Of a DNA stretch of 64,000 nucleotides, positions 42,221-50,939 are shown one piece after another (position 1 is the first letter of the stretch; the number at the start of each line of letters is the position of its first letter). The DNA lies in assembly GCF_000617845.2 (NCBI RefSeq), contig NZ_DF820425.1, positions 4,453,725 to 4,517,724 of the forward strand. Direction: 5' to 3'. The notes beneath the pieces are model-generated. The model saw nothing but the letters and a program-made list of their open reading frames with translations. It was not told where the DNA came from and did no database searches. The translations under genes were made by a program, and so were the position numbers. The DNA comes from Bradyrhizobium sp. DOA9 (GTDB taxonomy: Bacteria; Pseudomonadota; Alphaproteobacteria; Rhizobiales; Xanthobacteraceae).

Positions 42221-42925
42221 TTGCTGGACGGGCTCTACAAGGTCGAATACGGTGTCAACGATGGGTTCGGCTGCAGCATCATGTGCCTGCATGACGGCAG
42301 GATGCTGGGCGGCAATTCGGGCTTTGCGCATCTCGGCAGCTATGTCGAGCGCGACGGCGAGATCATCGCCCAGGTCATCACCGAGCGACACAACCTCGAC
42401 CCCAGCTACAAGCCGCTGATGGGCGCCGACGTCGCCTCGATCGGGGCGCGCGGCCGGCTCTACGGCAACCAGATCCGTCTCGAGGGCGGCGCGGACACCA
42501 TGCCGGGCGCCAGGTTCTGGGCCAATCTCACACGCCTCGACGACGCGGGACTGCCGCCGAGCGGGACGGTCGGACCGGGCGGCATCGCCAACGGGCTCTA
42601 CGGGATGAGCCTGCGCGCGCTCGACGGTGTCGATGCCGGACTGTCCGGCGTGATGCTGCTGATCGACGGGCGCATCCTCGGCGGCGATGCGTTCTTCTAC
42701 TATCTCGGCGCCTATTCCTCGGCGGACGGCCGCTGGAAGGGCGAGATGCTGAACCAGGAGCACACGCCGGCGAAAGGCGAGAACCCCGTGTTCGGCGGCC
42801 TCGAGGTCGGGATCGGATTCTCCGGGACCTGCACCGAAGACAGCGGCGAGCTCGAAGGCATCGCGCTCGCGGGCAAGCGAAGCCTGCGGCTTGCGGCCTC
42901 GCTCAAGCTGATGCGACGGGCGTAA
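42221..42925 (+). CDS. GrlR-like two-domain protein, copy 2
   Basis: The 234-residue protein is a paralogue of the one at 39872 and has the same two-half structure: GLYKVEYGVNDGFGCSIMCL with DGRMLGGNSGFAHLGSYV in the first half, GLYGMSLRALDGVDAGLSGV with DGRILGGDAFFYYLGAYS in the second. The two proteins are most alike in the second half, ending LNQEHTPAKG...EVGIGFSG and LAGKRSLRLAASLKLMRRA. An in-frame stop at 42182 forces a TTG start at 42221. No export signal. The pair probably arose by an internal duplication followed by gene duplication. Confidence 0.75.
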   Translation: MLDGLYKVEYGVNDGFGCSIMCLHDGRMLGGNSGFAHLGSYVERDGEIIAQVITERHNLDPSYKPLMGADVASIGARGRLYGNQIRLEGGADTMPGARFWANLTRLDDAGLPPSGTVGPGGIANGLYGMSLRALDGVDAGLSGVMLLIDGRILGGDAFFYYLGAYSSADGRWKGEMLNQEHTPAKGENPVFGGLEVGIGFSGTCTEDSGELEGIALAGKRSLRLAASLKLMRRA

Positions 42926-43024
42926 TTCCGTCGCGTTTGCTGTCAGAAGGCGACATTCGAATAGAGAATCTGGATGTCCGCCTTGGGGTCATAGCAGACC
43001 ATCGGTGGGGTGGCCGCCGCACGG

Positions 43025-43987
43025 CTAATCGGCGACCGCGGCTTGCCGAACGTCTTCTTGCCTTTCGCCGCTGTCAGAGCGTCGCGCTGCCCGGTACCGA
43101 CCAGGCGATAGGCCATGATGTCGGTGGAACAGCTTCGAGAACGCCGCCGCTGTCTCGTAACCGACCCGGCTGGCGATCCGCGCGATGGACTCATCGCTGG
43201 TTTCCAGCAGGAACGCCGCTTCCGCCATCCGGCGTTCAATCACATAACGTTGCATGGACTGACCGACGAGTTTGGTGAAGCGCGCAGAAAATACCGAGCG
43301 GCCCAGCCCGACGCGGCGGCCAAGGCCGCTCAGAGTCCAGGGCCGCTCCGGATTTTCATGAATGAGCTTGAGCGCCGGTCCGATATGCGGGTCGGAAATG
43401 GCCCCGAGCCAGCCACCTTGCCCGGGACTGAGCGACGAGATCCAGCTTCGGAGCACTTCGACAAAGAGCACTTCCGTCAGCCGCGACAGCGCGACGCGTT
43501 GGCCGGGACGCTCAAGCGCGGACTCGCTGACCATGCGACGCAGGATCGCTTCGAGCCAACCTCTGTCTGCCGTTGGCTTCAGCAGGAGTACGGGCGGCAG
43601 CAGCTCCAGCACGCTGCCAAACAGCGGCCGCGACACCGTGAAATTGCCGCAGATCATCGTCGAGAGCGGCTTTGCTCGGCTGCCGTGACGGATGATTCCA
43701 AACCGCGACGACGCTCGATCGATGTCTATGATCCGCAGAGGCTTGGCCCGGCGATCTGAATAAAACACGTGGGGCTCGCCGCGTGTGATGACGACAAAAT
43801 CGCCCTTGCTCATCTGGATTTCCGGACCCTGGCCGAGTGCGAGGGTCGCAGAACCCTCGCTGAGATAGTGAAACAGGGCGTAGGGACGCGCCGGCAACTC
43901 CAGATTCCAGGGATGGCCGAGTTCGAAGTGAAAGAGCAGCGTGCCGCCGAGGCGAACGCGATCGAGCACTTGGGCGAGGATGTCCAT
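43025..43987 (-). CDS. AraC-family transcriptional regulator with N-terminal cupin
   Basis: The 320-residue protein has an N-terminal cupin-type sensor (LFHFELGHPWNLELPARPYA; GDFVVITRGEPHVFY) and two C-terminal AraC helix-turn-helix units (LSGLGRRVGLGRSVFSARFT; ESIARIASRVGYETAAAFSK, then LFHRHHGLSPGRYR). This is the AraC_binding_2/cupin_6 type often seen beside alpha/beta hydrolase or oxidoreductase genes. Start at ATG 43987. It is divergent from the alpha/beta hydrolase gene at 44200; an 8-bp inverted repeat lies between them. It is probably an activator of that gene cluster. Confidence 0.9.
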   Translation of the reverse strand: MDILAQVLDRVRLGGTLLFHFELGHPWNLELPARPYALFHYLSEGSATLALGQGPEIQMSKGDFVVITRGEPHVFYSDRRAKPLRIIDIDRASSRFGIIRHGSRAKPLSTMICGNFTVSRPLFGSVLELLPPVLLLKPTADRGWLEAILRRMVSESALERPGQRVALSRLTEVLFVEVLRSWISSLSPGQGGWLGAISDPHIGPALKLIHENPERPWTLSGLGRRVGLGRSVFSARFTKLVGQSMQRYVIERRMAEAAFLLETSDESIARIASRVGYETAAAFSKLFHRHHGLSPGRYRAARRSDSGERQEDVRQAAVAD

Positions 43988-44027
43988 GTCGTCAAAGCTA
44001 GACCAGTGGACGATCCGACACAACATC

Positions 44028-44051
44028 CGGACGATTGATCTCTATCGTCCG
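44028..44051. promoter_or_regulatory. Inverted repeat in the AraC/hydrolase divergent region
   Basis: CGGACGAT and ATCGTCCG form a perfect 8-bp inverted repeat with an 8-base spacer, 41 bases upstream of the AraC start. It could be the binding site of the AraC-family protein or part of the divergent promoters. Confidence 0.4.
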
Positions 44052-44199
44052 AACTGTCCGCGAACTAGGTCATGCCGCGAGCCGACATCACGTGCGGCAA
44101 CCATCTTGCCGATGGCGGATGGAAGAACCGCGACCTTGCTGGAAACGCCTGTCCATTCCCCCGGACCGAGTTCGTCCGACATGCCAACAGGAATTATCA

Positions 44200-44970
44200 A
44201 TGCGAAATATCCTCCTCTCAGCTGCGACCGTCCTTCTGGCGGGAACGTCCTTGGCTGGCTCCGTCCATTCCGCCGAACTGCCCAAGGGAGCAGCCCATAA
44301 CATCGTGCTCGTACACGGCGCTTTCGTGGACCAGACCAGTTGGAAGCCCGTTGCCGATATTCTCACGAAGAAGGGCTACAGCGTCACGCTCGTGGAGAAT
44401 CCGCTCACTTCGCTCGGCGCCGACGTCGATGCCACCAAACAGGCGCTCGCGAAGCAGGACGGCCGGACCGTGTTGGTCGGCCACTCCTGGGGCGGCGTAG
44501 TGATCACGCAGGCCGGCAACGATCCCAAGGTTTCGGCGCTGGTCTATGTTTCGGCCTTCGCGCCGGAGGTCGGTGAATCCCTGGCGTCGCTGGCAAAAGC
44601 CGGCCCGCCGACAGAAGGCGGCAAAGCGATCCATCCCGACGCAAAGGGCGATTTGTACATCGATCCCAAGGTCTTTCCGTCGGCCGTCGCGGCCGACCTT
44701 CCTTCGGAAATCGCTGAGCACCTGGCCAACTCGCAACTCCCATTGAACCACGTCGCGTTTGAAGCCCCGGTCGACATCGCGGCCTGGCATGACAAGCCGA
44801 CATTCTATGTCATCAGCACGAAGGACAAGGTGCTCGCGCCGGAGGCGCAAAAGTCGTTCGCAGCCAGGATCAAGGCTCAGACGACGGAAGTCGCCGGCAG
44901 TCATGCCTCGCTCGTCGTCCATGCGAAGCAGGTCGCCGAGGTCATCGAGAAGGCCGCGCTCGCGAAGTGA
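44200..44970 (+). CDS. Exported alpha/beta hydrolase
   Basis: The 256-residue protein has a signal peptide (MRNILLSAATVLLAGTSLAG, cleaved near HSA-EL) and an alpha/beta-hydrolase domain related to small esterases of the salicylate-esterase/MES type. The motifs are IVLVHGAFVDQTSW for the oxyanion loop, VGHSWGGVVI with the nucleophilic Ser, and a late His in GSHASLVVHAK. It ends AALAK. Start at ATG 44200. It is the first of a run of plus-strand genes divergent from the AraC regulator, which probably controls it. The substrate is unknown. Confidence 0.9.
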   Translation: MRNILLSAATVLLAGTSLAGSVHSAELPKGAAHNIVLVHGAFVDQTSWKPVADILTKKGYSVTLVENPLTSLGADVDATKQALAKQDGRTVLVGHSWGGVVITQAGNDPKVSALVYVSAFAPEVGESLASLAKAGPPTEGGKAIHPDAKGDLYIDPKVFPSAVAADLPSEIAEHLANSQLPLNHVAFEAPVDIAAWHDKPTFYVISTKDKVLAPEAQKSFAARIKAQTTEVAGSHASLVVHAKQVAEVIEKAALAK

Positions 44971-45043
44971 CGGTACCGCTCCCGGCCTTTCGCGCCGGGA
45001 GCGCACGCACTCGATAACTCTTGCAAATCATCCGGAGGACGAC

Positions 45044-45919
45044 ATGACGAAACTCGACATCGCGAGCGAGGACGCCGCAACGCTCGAGACGGTGCCAACC
45101 CGTTACATCGAAGGCAATGGAATCCGCTTCGCCTATCGCCGTCTCGGCCCCGCGACCGGAACTCCGCTCATTCTTCTGCAGCACTTCTCGGGGAATATCG
45201 ATTCGTGGGACCCCGCTGTCGTGAACGCTCTCGCTGCTGATCGCCCCGTGATCGCCTTTGACAACGCAGGGGTCGGCCGCTCGACCGGTCAAACGCCCGA
45301 CAACGTCGAGGCGATGGCGCGAGACGCCGTCGATTTCATTCACTTGCTCGGCCTCGCCGAAGTGGACCTGCTTGGCTTTTCCCTCGGCGGCTGCGTCGCT
45401 CAGCAGATCGCCGCCGAGCACGGACAACTTGTCCGCAAGCTCATACTCGTCGGGACTGCGCCGAAAGGTGGAGAGGAACACCTGTTGGCGGTCTTGCAGG
45501 AAGCGTTTTCCCAAACTGACGTGCCGGACCCGCGCCTGCCGCTGTTCTTCACGAATTCATCCGCCAGTTGGTCGGCCGGCCTGGCTTTCCTGAAGAGGAC
45601 GCAGGTGCGCAAGGACGATCGGGACACCGATAATGGCAGCGCGGTAACCGATCCGCAGGCGATGGCGCTGATCACGTGGTGTGCCACACCTGATCCAGGG
45701 CACGCCATTCTGCGCACCATTCGCCAACCTGCTCTTGTGATCAGCGGCAGCCACGACACCATGCTGCCTGCGAGCAACGCTTACGCAATGTTCAAGGGAC
45801 TCAGCAACGCTCAGCTGGTGCTCTATCCCGATTCAGGGCACGGCGCCCTGTTTCAGCACCACGAGCTGTTCGTCAGCCACGTCCGGACCTTTCTGGATGC
45901 CCGGCGCGCAGCCGCATGA
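45044..45919 (+). CDS. Cytosolic alpha/beta hydrolase (haloperoxidase/epoxide-hydrolase-like)
   Basis: The 291-residue protein has LLQHFSGNIDSWDPAVVNAL in the oxyanion region (HFSG instead of HGxP), the nucleophile elbow LGFSLGGCVAQQIA with Ser, an Asp in ISGSHDTMLPAS, and the catalytic His in PDSGHGALFQH. There is no signal peptide. This layout fits non-haem chloroperoxidase/3-oxoadipate enol-lactonase-like enzymes. Start at 45044, preceded by GGAGG. It follows the first hydrolase by 73 bp and probably shares its transcript; a DUF302 gene fragment follows. Confidence 0.88.
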   Translation: MTKLDIASEDAATLETVPTRYIEGNGIRFAYRRLGPATGTPLILLQHFSGNIDSWDPAVVNALAADRPVIAFDNAGVGRSTGQTPDNVEAMARDAVDFIHLLGLAEVDLLGFSLGGCVAQQIAAEHGQLVRKLILVGTAPKGGEEHLLAVLQEAFSQTDVPDPRLPLFFTNSSASWSAGLAFLKRTQVRKDDRDTDNGSAVTDPQAMALITWCATPDPGHAILRTIRQPALVISGSHDTMLPASNAYAMFKGLSNAQLVLYPDSGHGALFQHHELFVSHVRTFLDARRAAA

Positions 45920-45971
45920 TCCCATTCCGGGCCATCGGACGCACGCCACGAGCGTTGTTACAGAGGACAAG

Positions 45972-46462
45972 ATGACAAGCACCAAGGTCGAGGTCGAGCG
46001 TTTCAGCCTCACGAGCTCGAGATCATTCGACGCTATCGTGGCGGCACTCAAGTCGGCGGTCGGGCAGCCCGACATGATCGAATTCTTCAAGGGGACGAGG
46101 GCGACAGATTCCCGGATTTCGAGCGCGTCGTAAGAAGCGGCCTCGGCCGAACGGACCTCATGCTCTTCGCGCAATTCGACCTGGGCGACGTCCTGCGTCG
46201 CGAAACTGGATCCGAGACGCCGAAGATCATGCGGTTTGTGATCGGCAATCCGCTCATCATGAAGGAAATGGTCAAGCACGTGCCCGATGCCGGATCCTAC
46301 GCTCCCGTCACAGTGCTCATCGATGAGCGTGCCGACGGCGTGCACGTCTCCTATGACACTATGGAGAGTTGTCTACTGCATTATGGCAACTCGCAAGCGC
46401 TTGCCGTCGCCCGAGATCTCGATACGAAAATCACAACCTTGCTACGCGAGTGTGCAGGCTAA
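45972..46462 (+). pseudogene. DUF302-family gene broken by a frameshift
   Basis: The first frame (from ATG 45972) reads MTSTKVEVERFSLTSSRSFD and continues into GQPDMIEFFKG, then stops at 46131-46133. A second frame, open from about 46095, continues the same protein: FPDFERVVRSGLGRTDLMLF, VIGNPLIMKEMVKHVPDAGS, VLIDERADGVHVSYD and LLRECAG, ending at 46462. Together they cover a full DUF302-type protein of about 163 residues. The total length is 2 modulo 3, so one base was lost (or two gained) near 46095-46115. It is either a recent pseudogene or a sequencing error. It lies in the AraC/hydrolase cluster. Confidence 0.8.
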
Positions 46463-46565
46463 GACGCCGTGATGTTCGGCCAATAGATTGGGCAGTTCAT
46501 ATCAATCGCGGAATGCGACAGGCGTTATCATGACGAGAGCCAGACGTCGAAAGGGAAATCCCTGC

Positions 46566-47093
46566 ATGTACAAGACAGTTGTTGTCGCTGTCATTGCCTC
46601 GGTTCCTTCCGCCGGGACTGTCGCGTCTGCTCCTGCCGCCAGCAAAGAGCCACTGGATGCTACGACCCTCAGCGCCATAAAATCGAAGTTCGGCAGGCTG
46701 ATGGAATTGGCCAACAAGCACGATTTCAAGGCTCTCCATGAGATGTTCTGGCAGTCGCCCTCCACACTATTGGTAGCCAAGAGCGCGATTCAGTCCGAGG
46801 GAAACTGGGCCGGCTATTGGGGCAACGAGGCGATTGATCAAAAGCTGCACGATATTGGTAGCTCCGGTCCGGTCATGCTCGCACCAGACTATTCGAAGCT
46901 CAGGGTTGTCGGCCTGACGCGCGACGTCGCGGAGTCCTATGTTCCGATGAACATCACGGTCTCCTACGCGGGGCAGGATGGAACCGCCAAGCCGTTTATA
47001 ATGATCATCGATTGGCTTCGCGTCGGGAAGGATTGGAAGGTCGCTTCTGAAATCATTCTCCCTGTGCCGCCCGTACCTGCCGCGAAGGGCTAG
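46566..47093 (+). CDS. Exported protein with an NTF2/SnoaL-like fold
   Basis: The 175-residue protein has a signal-like N-terminus (MYKTVVVAVIASVPSAGTVA) and a domain with the pattern of SnoaL-like proteins: a helix pair (LMELANKHDFKALHEMFWQS) and a late beta strand set (MNITVSYAGQDGTAKPFIMI; WLRVGKDWKVASEII). The family includes isomerases and binding proteins, so no specific activity is claimed. The longer frame from 46488 adds an Arg-rich stretch. It follows the DUF302 pseudogene by about 100 bp on the same strand; GC and GC3 are lower than in surrounding genes. Confidence 0.7.
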   Translation: MYKTVVVAVIASVPSAGTVASAPAASKEPLDATTLSAIKSKFGRLMELANKHDFKALHEMFWQSPSTLLVAKSAIQSEGNWAGYWGNEAIDQKLHDIGSSGPVMLAPDYSKLRVVGLTRDVAESYVPMNITVSYAGQDGTAKPFIMIIDWLRVGKDWKVASEIILPVPPVPAAKG

Positions 47094-47277
47094 GCGTGAG
47101 GCCTCAATTGTCAGGCAATGACGCTCAGGCCGGCTGCGGGTCCAAATGCTGAAGTGAAGACAGGTCACGGCCAGATGTTATGCGCAACGAAGCGGCGCGC
47201 GATCTTTTGTGTCCTATTGTTTTGGCGGTGCTCCGGCCAATGCTGAAAGGTGAAGCTTCTTCTTGCCCGCCCGGCAG

Positions 47278-47448
47278 TCAGCGAAGTCTGCCGTTCGTCC
47301 GCAGCGATCGCACGAAATCGATCACGGCCAGGCTCATCACGAAGACAACGATGATGATGAGCGGGATGGCCTTGATCCAGGCCAACAGGATTCCAAGAAA
47401 CGTCAGCACGAGCGCGAGGCCGATGAGACCGGTGATCGCATTGGTCAT
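47278..47448 (-). CDS. Small two-helix membrane protein (56 aa)
   Basis: The protein starts MTNAITGLIGLALVLTFLGI and continues LLAWIKAIPLIIIVVFVMSL AVIDFVRS, with a basic tail ending RTNGRLR. It has two hydrophobic helices and no known domain. Its ATG overlaps the TGA of the upstream amidase gene (ATGA), with AGGAAAAG 6 bases before it, so it is translated in step with the amidase. It closes the TRAP transporter operon. A small accessory membrane protein for the transporter or amidase is a guess from location. Confidence 0.75.
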   Translation of the reverse strand: MTNAITGLIGLALVLTFLGILLAWIKAIPLIIIVVFVMSLAVIDFVRSLRTNGRLR

Positions 47449-48845
47449 GGCACTTTTCCTTTCTCCGCAGCGGGAGCCGATTTCGCCCCGGCGCTCGGGA
47501 TCTTGCGCCGAGCGCCACGACCGGTGCGTCCGAGGGTCCTGACGAGCCAGTGCGCCGTACGCAAGAGGCGGGCATCGTTGCCGCGGCGGCCGACGAGCTG
47601 GACGCCCAGCGGCAGGCCGGTTTCGGAGCTCATCAACGGCAGGCTGATGGCGGGCACGCCGAGATAGGTCCAGAGCGAGCAGAAAATCGGGTTGCCGGTC
47701 GTCTCGATTCCGGGCGCCGCGCCCGGCGCCGCGGGCGTCAGGATGGCGTCGTATTCGTCAAAGATATGGTCCAGGGCCTGGTTGAGCGGCGCGATCCCGG
47801 ACAGGGCGTTGCAATAGTCCACTGCAAGATGCGTGCGGCCGCGCTCGATCGCCTGGCACAGCCGTGTGCTCAGCCTGTCGGCGCCTCGCTGGTAGTCGCG
47901 CCGCAGATTGTGCGCCATGTCGACTTCCATGACGATGCGGTGCATATCGACGGCCTTGGCGAAGCTGGGTCCAAGCTCGACGTCGCTCGACGCGTCACCC
48001 AGGACCTCGACGAGCTCGGCAAAGGCATCCCGCGTCACCGGCTCGGCCTGATCCCAGACCGGAGAGCGCACGAAGGCAAATCGCGGCGGTAACGGTGGCT
48101 CGCTCGCCGCTACCGCGGTGAAGGGCGGACACGCGACGGGCCGGGTGTCCGGATCCTCCGGGTCGAAGCCGGCCAGGACCTCCGCCAGCAGGGCCACGTC
48201 CTCGACGCTGCGCCCGAACACGCCGACATGATCGAGCGTACGCGACAATTCGAGCGCGCCGCTGCGCGAAATGAGGCCATGCGTGGGCTTGAAGCCGACC
48301 ACGCCGCAGAAGGCGGCAGGACGGATCACCGAGCCGTTGGTCTGCGAGCCGATGGCACCCGGCACCATGAGCGCCGCGACGGCCGCGGCGGAGCCCGAGG
48401 ACGATCCGCCGGGCGTGTGATTTGGGTTGTGCGGATTTCGGGTCTTGCCCGGATTGTAGTACGCGTACTCGGTGGTCACCGTCTTGCCGAGGATCACGGC
48501 GCCAGCCATCCGCAGGCGCGCCACGGCCGCCGCATCGCGGCGCGGCGTGCGTCCGGCCCACAGCGTTGATCCGAATTCCGTCGGCATGTCGCCGGTGTCG
48601 AAAATGTCCTTGATGCCCAGGGGCACGCCATGCAGCGGGCCGACAGCCTTGCCCTGCTTGCGATGATCGTCGGCCGCCTCGGCCTGCCGCATCGCGTGGT
48701 CGCGATCGAGAAACGCCCAAGCCTGGATATCGCCATCGACCTCATCAATGCGCCTGAGGCAGTCGCCGACAAGCTCCACCGAGCTGAGGCGGCCGTCGCG
48801 GATGCCGGCCACAGCTTCCGTAAGGCCGAGCGCGTTGAGACTCAT
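47445..48845 (-). CDS. Amidase (amidase-signature family)
   Basis: The 466-residue protein contains the amidase signature. The catalytic Lys is in GVPLGIKDIFDTGDMPTEFG, and the cis-Ser and Ser nucleophile lie in PGGSSSGSAAAVAA followed by ALMVPGAIGSQTNGSVIRPA, which has S-Q-T-N-G-S. It hydrolyses an amide to acid plus ammonia in the cytosol. Length is normal. The start at 48845 has the family N-terminus; its 5' end lies 31 bp from the stop of the TRAP large permease gene, and its 3' end overlaps the small membrane gene. The TRAP system may import its amide or the product. Confidence 0.93.
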   Translation of the reverse strand: MSLNALGLTEAVAGIRDGRLSSVELVGDCLRRIDEVDGDIQAWAFLDRDHAMRQAEAADDHRKQGKAVGPLHGVPLGIKDIFDTGDMPTEFGSTLWAGRTPRRDAAAVARLRMAGAVILGKTVTTEYAYYNPGKTRNPHNPNHTPGGSSSGSAAAVAALMVPGAIGSQTNGSVIRPAAFCGVVGFKPTHGLISRSGALELSRTLDHVGVFGRSVEDVALLAEVLAGFDPEDPDTRPVACPPFTAVAASEPPLPPRFAFVRSPVWDQAEPVTRDAFAELVEVLGDASSDVELGPSFAKAVDMHRIVMEVDMAHNLRRDYQRGADRLSTRLCQAIERGRTHLAVDYCNALSGIAPLNQALDHIFDEYDAILTPAAPGAAPGIETTGNPIFCSLWTYLGVPAISLPLMSSETGLPLGVQLVGRRGNDARLLRTAHWLVRTLGRTGRGARRKIPSAGAKSAPAAEKGKVP

Positions 48846-48876
48846 GCGCTGTCCTTCTGCGGTTGATCGGGTCCGC

Positions 48877-50226
48877 TCATCGCGATCCATAGAGATAAGC
48901 GGGCAGCCACAATGCGATTGCCGGGAAGACGTAGACCAGCCCCATGGTGAGGAAGACCAGGCCGACAAAGGGGAGGGCGCCGGAGAAGATGTCGGTCAGC
49001 TTCACCTGAGGCGGTGCCACGCCCTTCAGATAGAAGGCGGCCATGGCGACCGGCGGCGTATTGAACGCCGTCTGCGTGTTCAGGGCCACCAGGATGCCGA
49101 AGAAGATCGGATCGATGCCGTACTGGGGCAGCAGCGGCAGGAAGATCGGCACGAAGATGATGATGATCTCGGTCCATTCCAGCGGCCAGCCGAGCAGGAA
49201 GATGATCAGCTGGGTCAGCAGCAGGAACTGGATCGGCGAAAGGTTCATCGAGGTGAAGAACTGCTCGACCACCGTCTGTCCGCCGAGGACGGCAAATACC
49301 GCCGAAAACGTCCAGGAGCCGATGAAGAGATAGCAGACCATCGCGGTGGCGCGGACGGTCAGATACACGGATTCGCGTATCATCTCGTAGTTCAGCGACC
49401 GATAGGCAGCCGCCAGAACGATGCTCATGAGGGCTCCCACCGCGGCCGCCTCGGATGGCGTCGCCAAGCCGAACAGGATCGCGCCGAGCACCGAAACGAT
49501 CAGCAACGCCAGCGGCAGGAACGACGTGGCGAGCGCCCAGAGGACCGTGGAGGTCGGCACGTCGGTCTGCTCGCGCGGCAGCTTCGGCGCGAGCGCCGGA
49601 TTGATGATCGCGCGTGTCATCGCATAGAGGACGTAAAAGCCGGCGAGCAGGAACCCCGGAAAGAACGCCGCCGCATAAAGCTTGACCGCCGAGACGCCGG
49701 CGGTCGCCGCATAGACGATCAGGAGAATGCTCGGCGGAATCAGGATGCCGAGGCAGCCACCGGCGCAGACGACGCCCGCCGACAGCTTGGTGTCGTAGCC
49801 GGCTCGCAGCATCGCGGGCAATGCCAGCAGCCCCATCAGCGTGACGACGGCACCGACGATGCCGGTGGCGGTCGCGAACATGGCGCAGGTGATCAGCGTG
49901 GCCACCGCAAGCGCGCCCGGCACGTTCTTCATCGACAATTGCAGCGAGTAGAACAGGCGGTCGAGAATGTTTGCGCGCTCGACCAGATAGCCCATGAACA
50001 GGAAGAGCGGAACCGCGACCAGCACGTCGCTGGATGTGACCTCGAACGTCTTCTGCACCAGAAGCGTGAAGATGCGGTTCTGGAAGAAGTCCTGACCGGG
50101 GGTGTAGTAGGCATAGTAGCCGAACGAGACGCCCATCGCCATCAGCGTGAAGGCGATCGGGAAGCCCAGCATGATGATGAAGATGAACAGGCCGAGCATC
50201 AGCATGCCGAGTTGAGGATCGGTCAT
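48877..50226 (-). CDS. dctM: TRAP transporter large permease (DctM-like)
   Basis: The 449-residue protein has about 12 hydrophobic helices and the DctM features GFPIAFTLMAMGVSFGYYAY near the start, AGGCLGILIPPSILLIVYA, and GYLVERANILDRL. It forms the ion-coupled channel of a TRAP transporter in the inner membrane. Its first bases overlap the end of the small permease gene (ATGA), so the two are translated together. The name dctM denotes the family, not dicarboxylate specificity. It is followed by the amidase gene. Confidence 0.95.
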   Translation of the reverse strand: MTDPQLGMLMLGLFIFIIMLGFPIAFTLMAMGVSFGYYAYYTPGQDFFQNRIFTLLVQKTFEVTSSDVLVAVPLFLFMGYLVERANILDRLFYSLQLSMKNVPGALAVATLITCAMFATATGIVGAVVTLMGLLALPAMLRAGYDTKLSAGVVCAGGCLGILIPPSILLIVYAATAGVSAVKLYAAAFFPGFLLAGFYVLYAMTRAIINPALAPKLPREQTDVPTSTVLWALATSFLPLALLIVSVLGAILFGLATPSEAAAVGALMSIVLAAAYRSLNYEMIRESVYLTVRATAMVCYLFIGSWTFSAVFAVLGGQTVVEQFFTSMNLSPIQFLLLTQLIIFLLGWPLEWTEIIIIFVPIFLPLLPQYGIDPIFFGILVALNTQTAFNTPPVAMAAFYLKGVAPPQVKLTDIFSGALPFVGLVFLTMGLVYVFPAIALWLPAYLYGSR

Positions 50227-50825
50227 GCGCCTGGTCCCTTCTCGCTCTGCGGCTCGGCCGCGTGCTGCTGATGTTCGCGGATGACGAGGCTCTCGGTCTC
50301 CTCCACGTCGTGCAGGCGTTGCGGCCATCGGCCGGTGCGGATGCACAACACACAGCGGATGATTTCGGCGACCCCTTGCAGGAACAGAAGGAAGCCGGTG
50401 AGCGGGATCAGCGCCTTCAGCGGAAACACCGGCACGCCGGCCGGACTGAAGATGCTGACTTCGCGGAACCGCACCGACATCTGGGCGTAGTTCCAGCCCG
50501 AATACATCAGCGCCGCGATCGCCGGCAGGAAGAACAGGATGTACAGGACGAGGTCCATCGTTGCCTGGGTGCGCGGCGACCAGAGGCGGTAGACCACGTC
50601 GGCGCGGACATGGCCGTTGCGCGACAGCGTATATGCGCCGGCCATCAGGAACATCGCGCCATAGGTGATGTAGCTGATGTCGAAAGCCCAGGTGGTCGGC
50701 GCACGCAGCACGTAGCGCACGAACACCTCGTAACTGACACCGAGCGTCAGGACGAGGATCAGCCAGGCGAACGCCTTGCCGACCCAGGTGCTGAGCTCGT
50801 CGATGAAGAACAGAAATTTCGTCAT
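50223..50825 (-). CDS. dctQ: TRAP transporter small permease (DctQ-like)
   Basis: The 200-residue protein has four hydrophobic helices (WVGKAFAWLILVLTLGVSYE; YITYGAMFLMAGAYTLSRNG; MDLVLYILFFLPAIAALMYS; ALIPLTGFLLFLQGVAEIIR), the DctQ arrangement, with the conserved basic and aromatic loop SVRFREVSIFSPAGVPVFPL typical of the mannitol/chloroaromatic and alpha-keto acid TRAP groups. It is 114 bp from the binding protein gene and overlaps dctM. The long charged C-terminal tail (residues 165-200) is longer than usual. Confidence 0.93.
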   Translation of the reverse strand: MTKFLFFIDELSTWVGKAFAWLILVLTLGVSYEVFVRYVLRAPTTWAFDISYITYGAMFLMAGAYTLSRNGHVRADVVYRLWSPRTQATMDLVLYILFFLPAIAALMYSGWNYAQMSVRFREVSIFSPAGVPVFPLKALIPLTGFLLFLQGVAEIIRCVLCIRTGRWPQRLHDVEETESLVIREHQQHAAEPQSEKGPGA

Positions 50826-50939
50826 GCGAGCCGAGCTCGCTGCGCGCGGTGCATCCGGACGTCCCCCTCCAAATTCGTGGGCGGCGCTTCGTTTGCGCCG
50901 CCCGTCCCTACGGCCTCCCGCGAAGCGCCGCGACAGCAC

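Noticed and set aside
48842..50353. 503-codon minus-strand frame overlapping dctM
   Set aside because: It is a different frame of dctM with Arg/His-rich composition and no membrane helices; the true frame has clear TRAP permease features.
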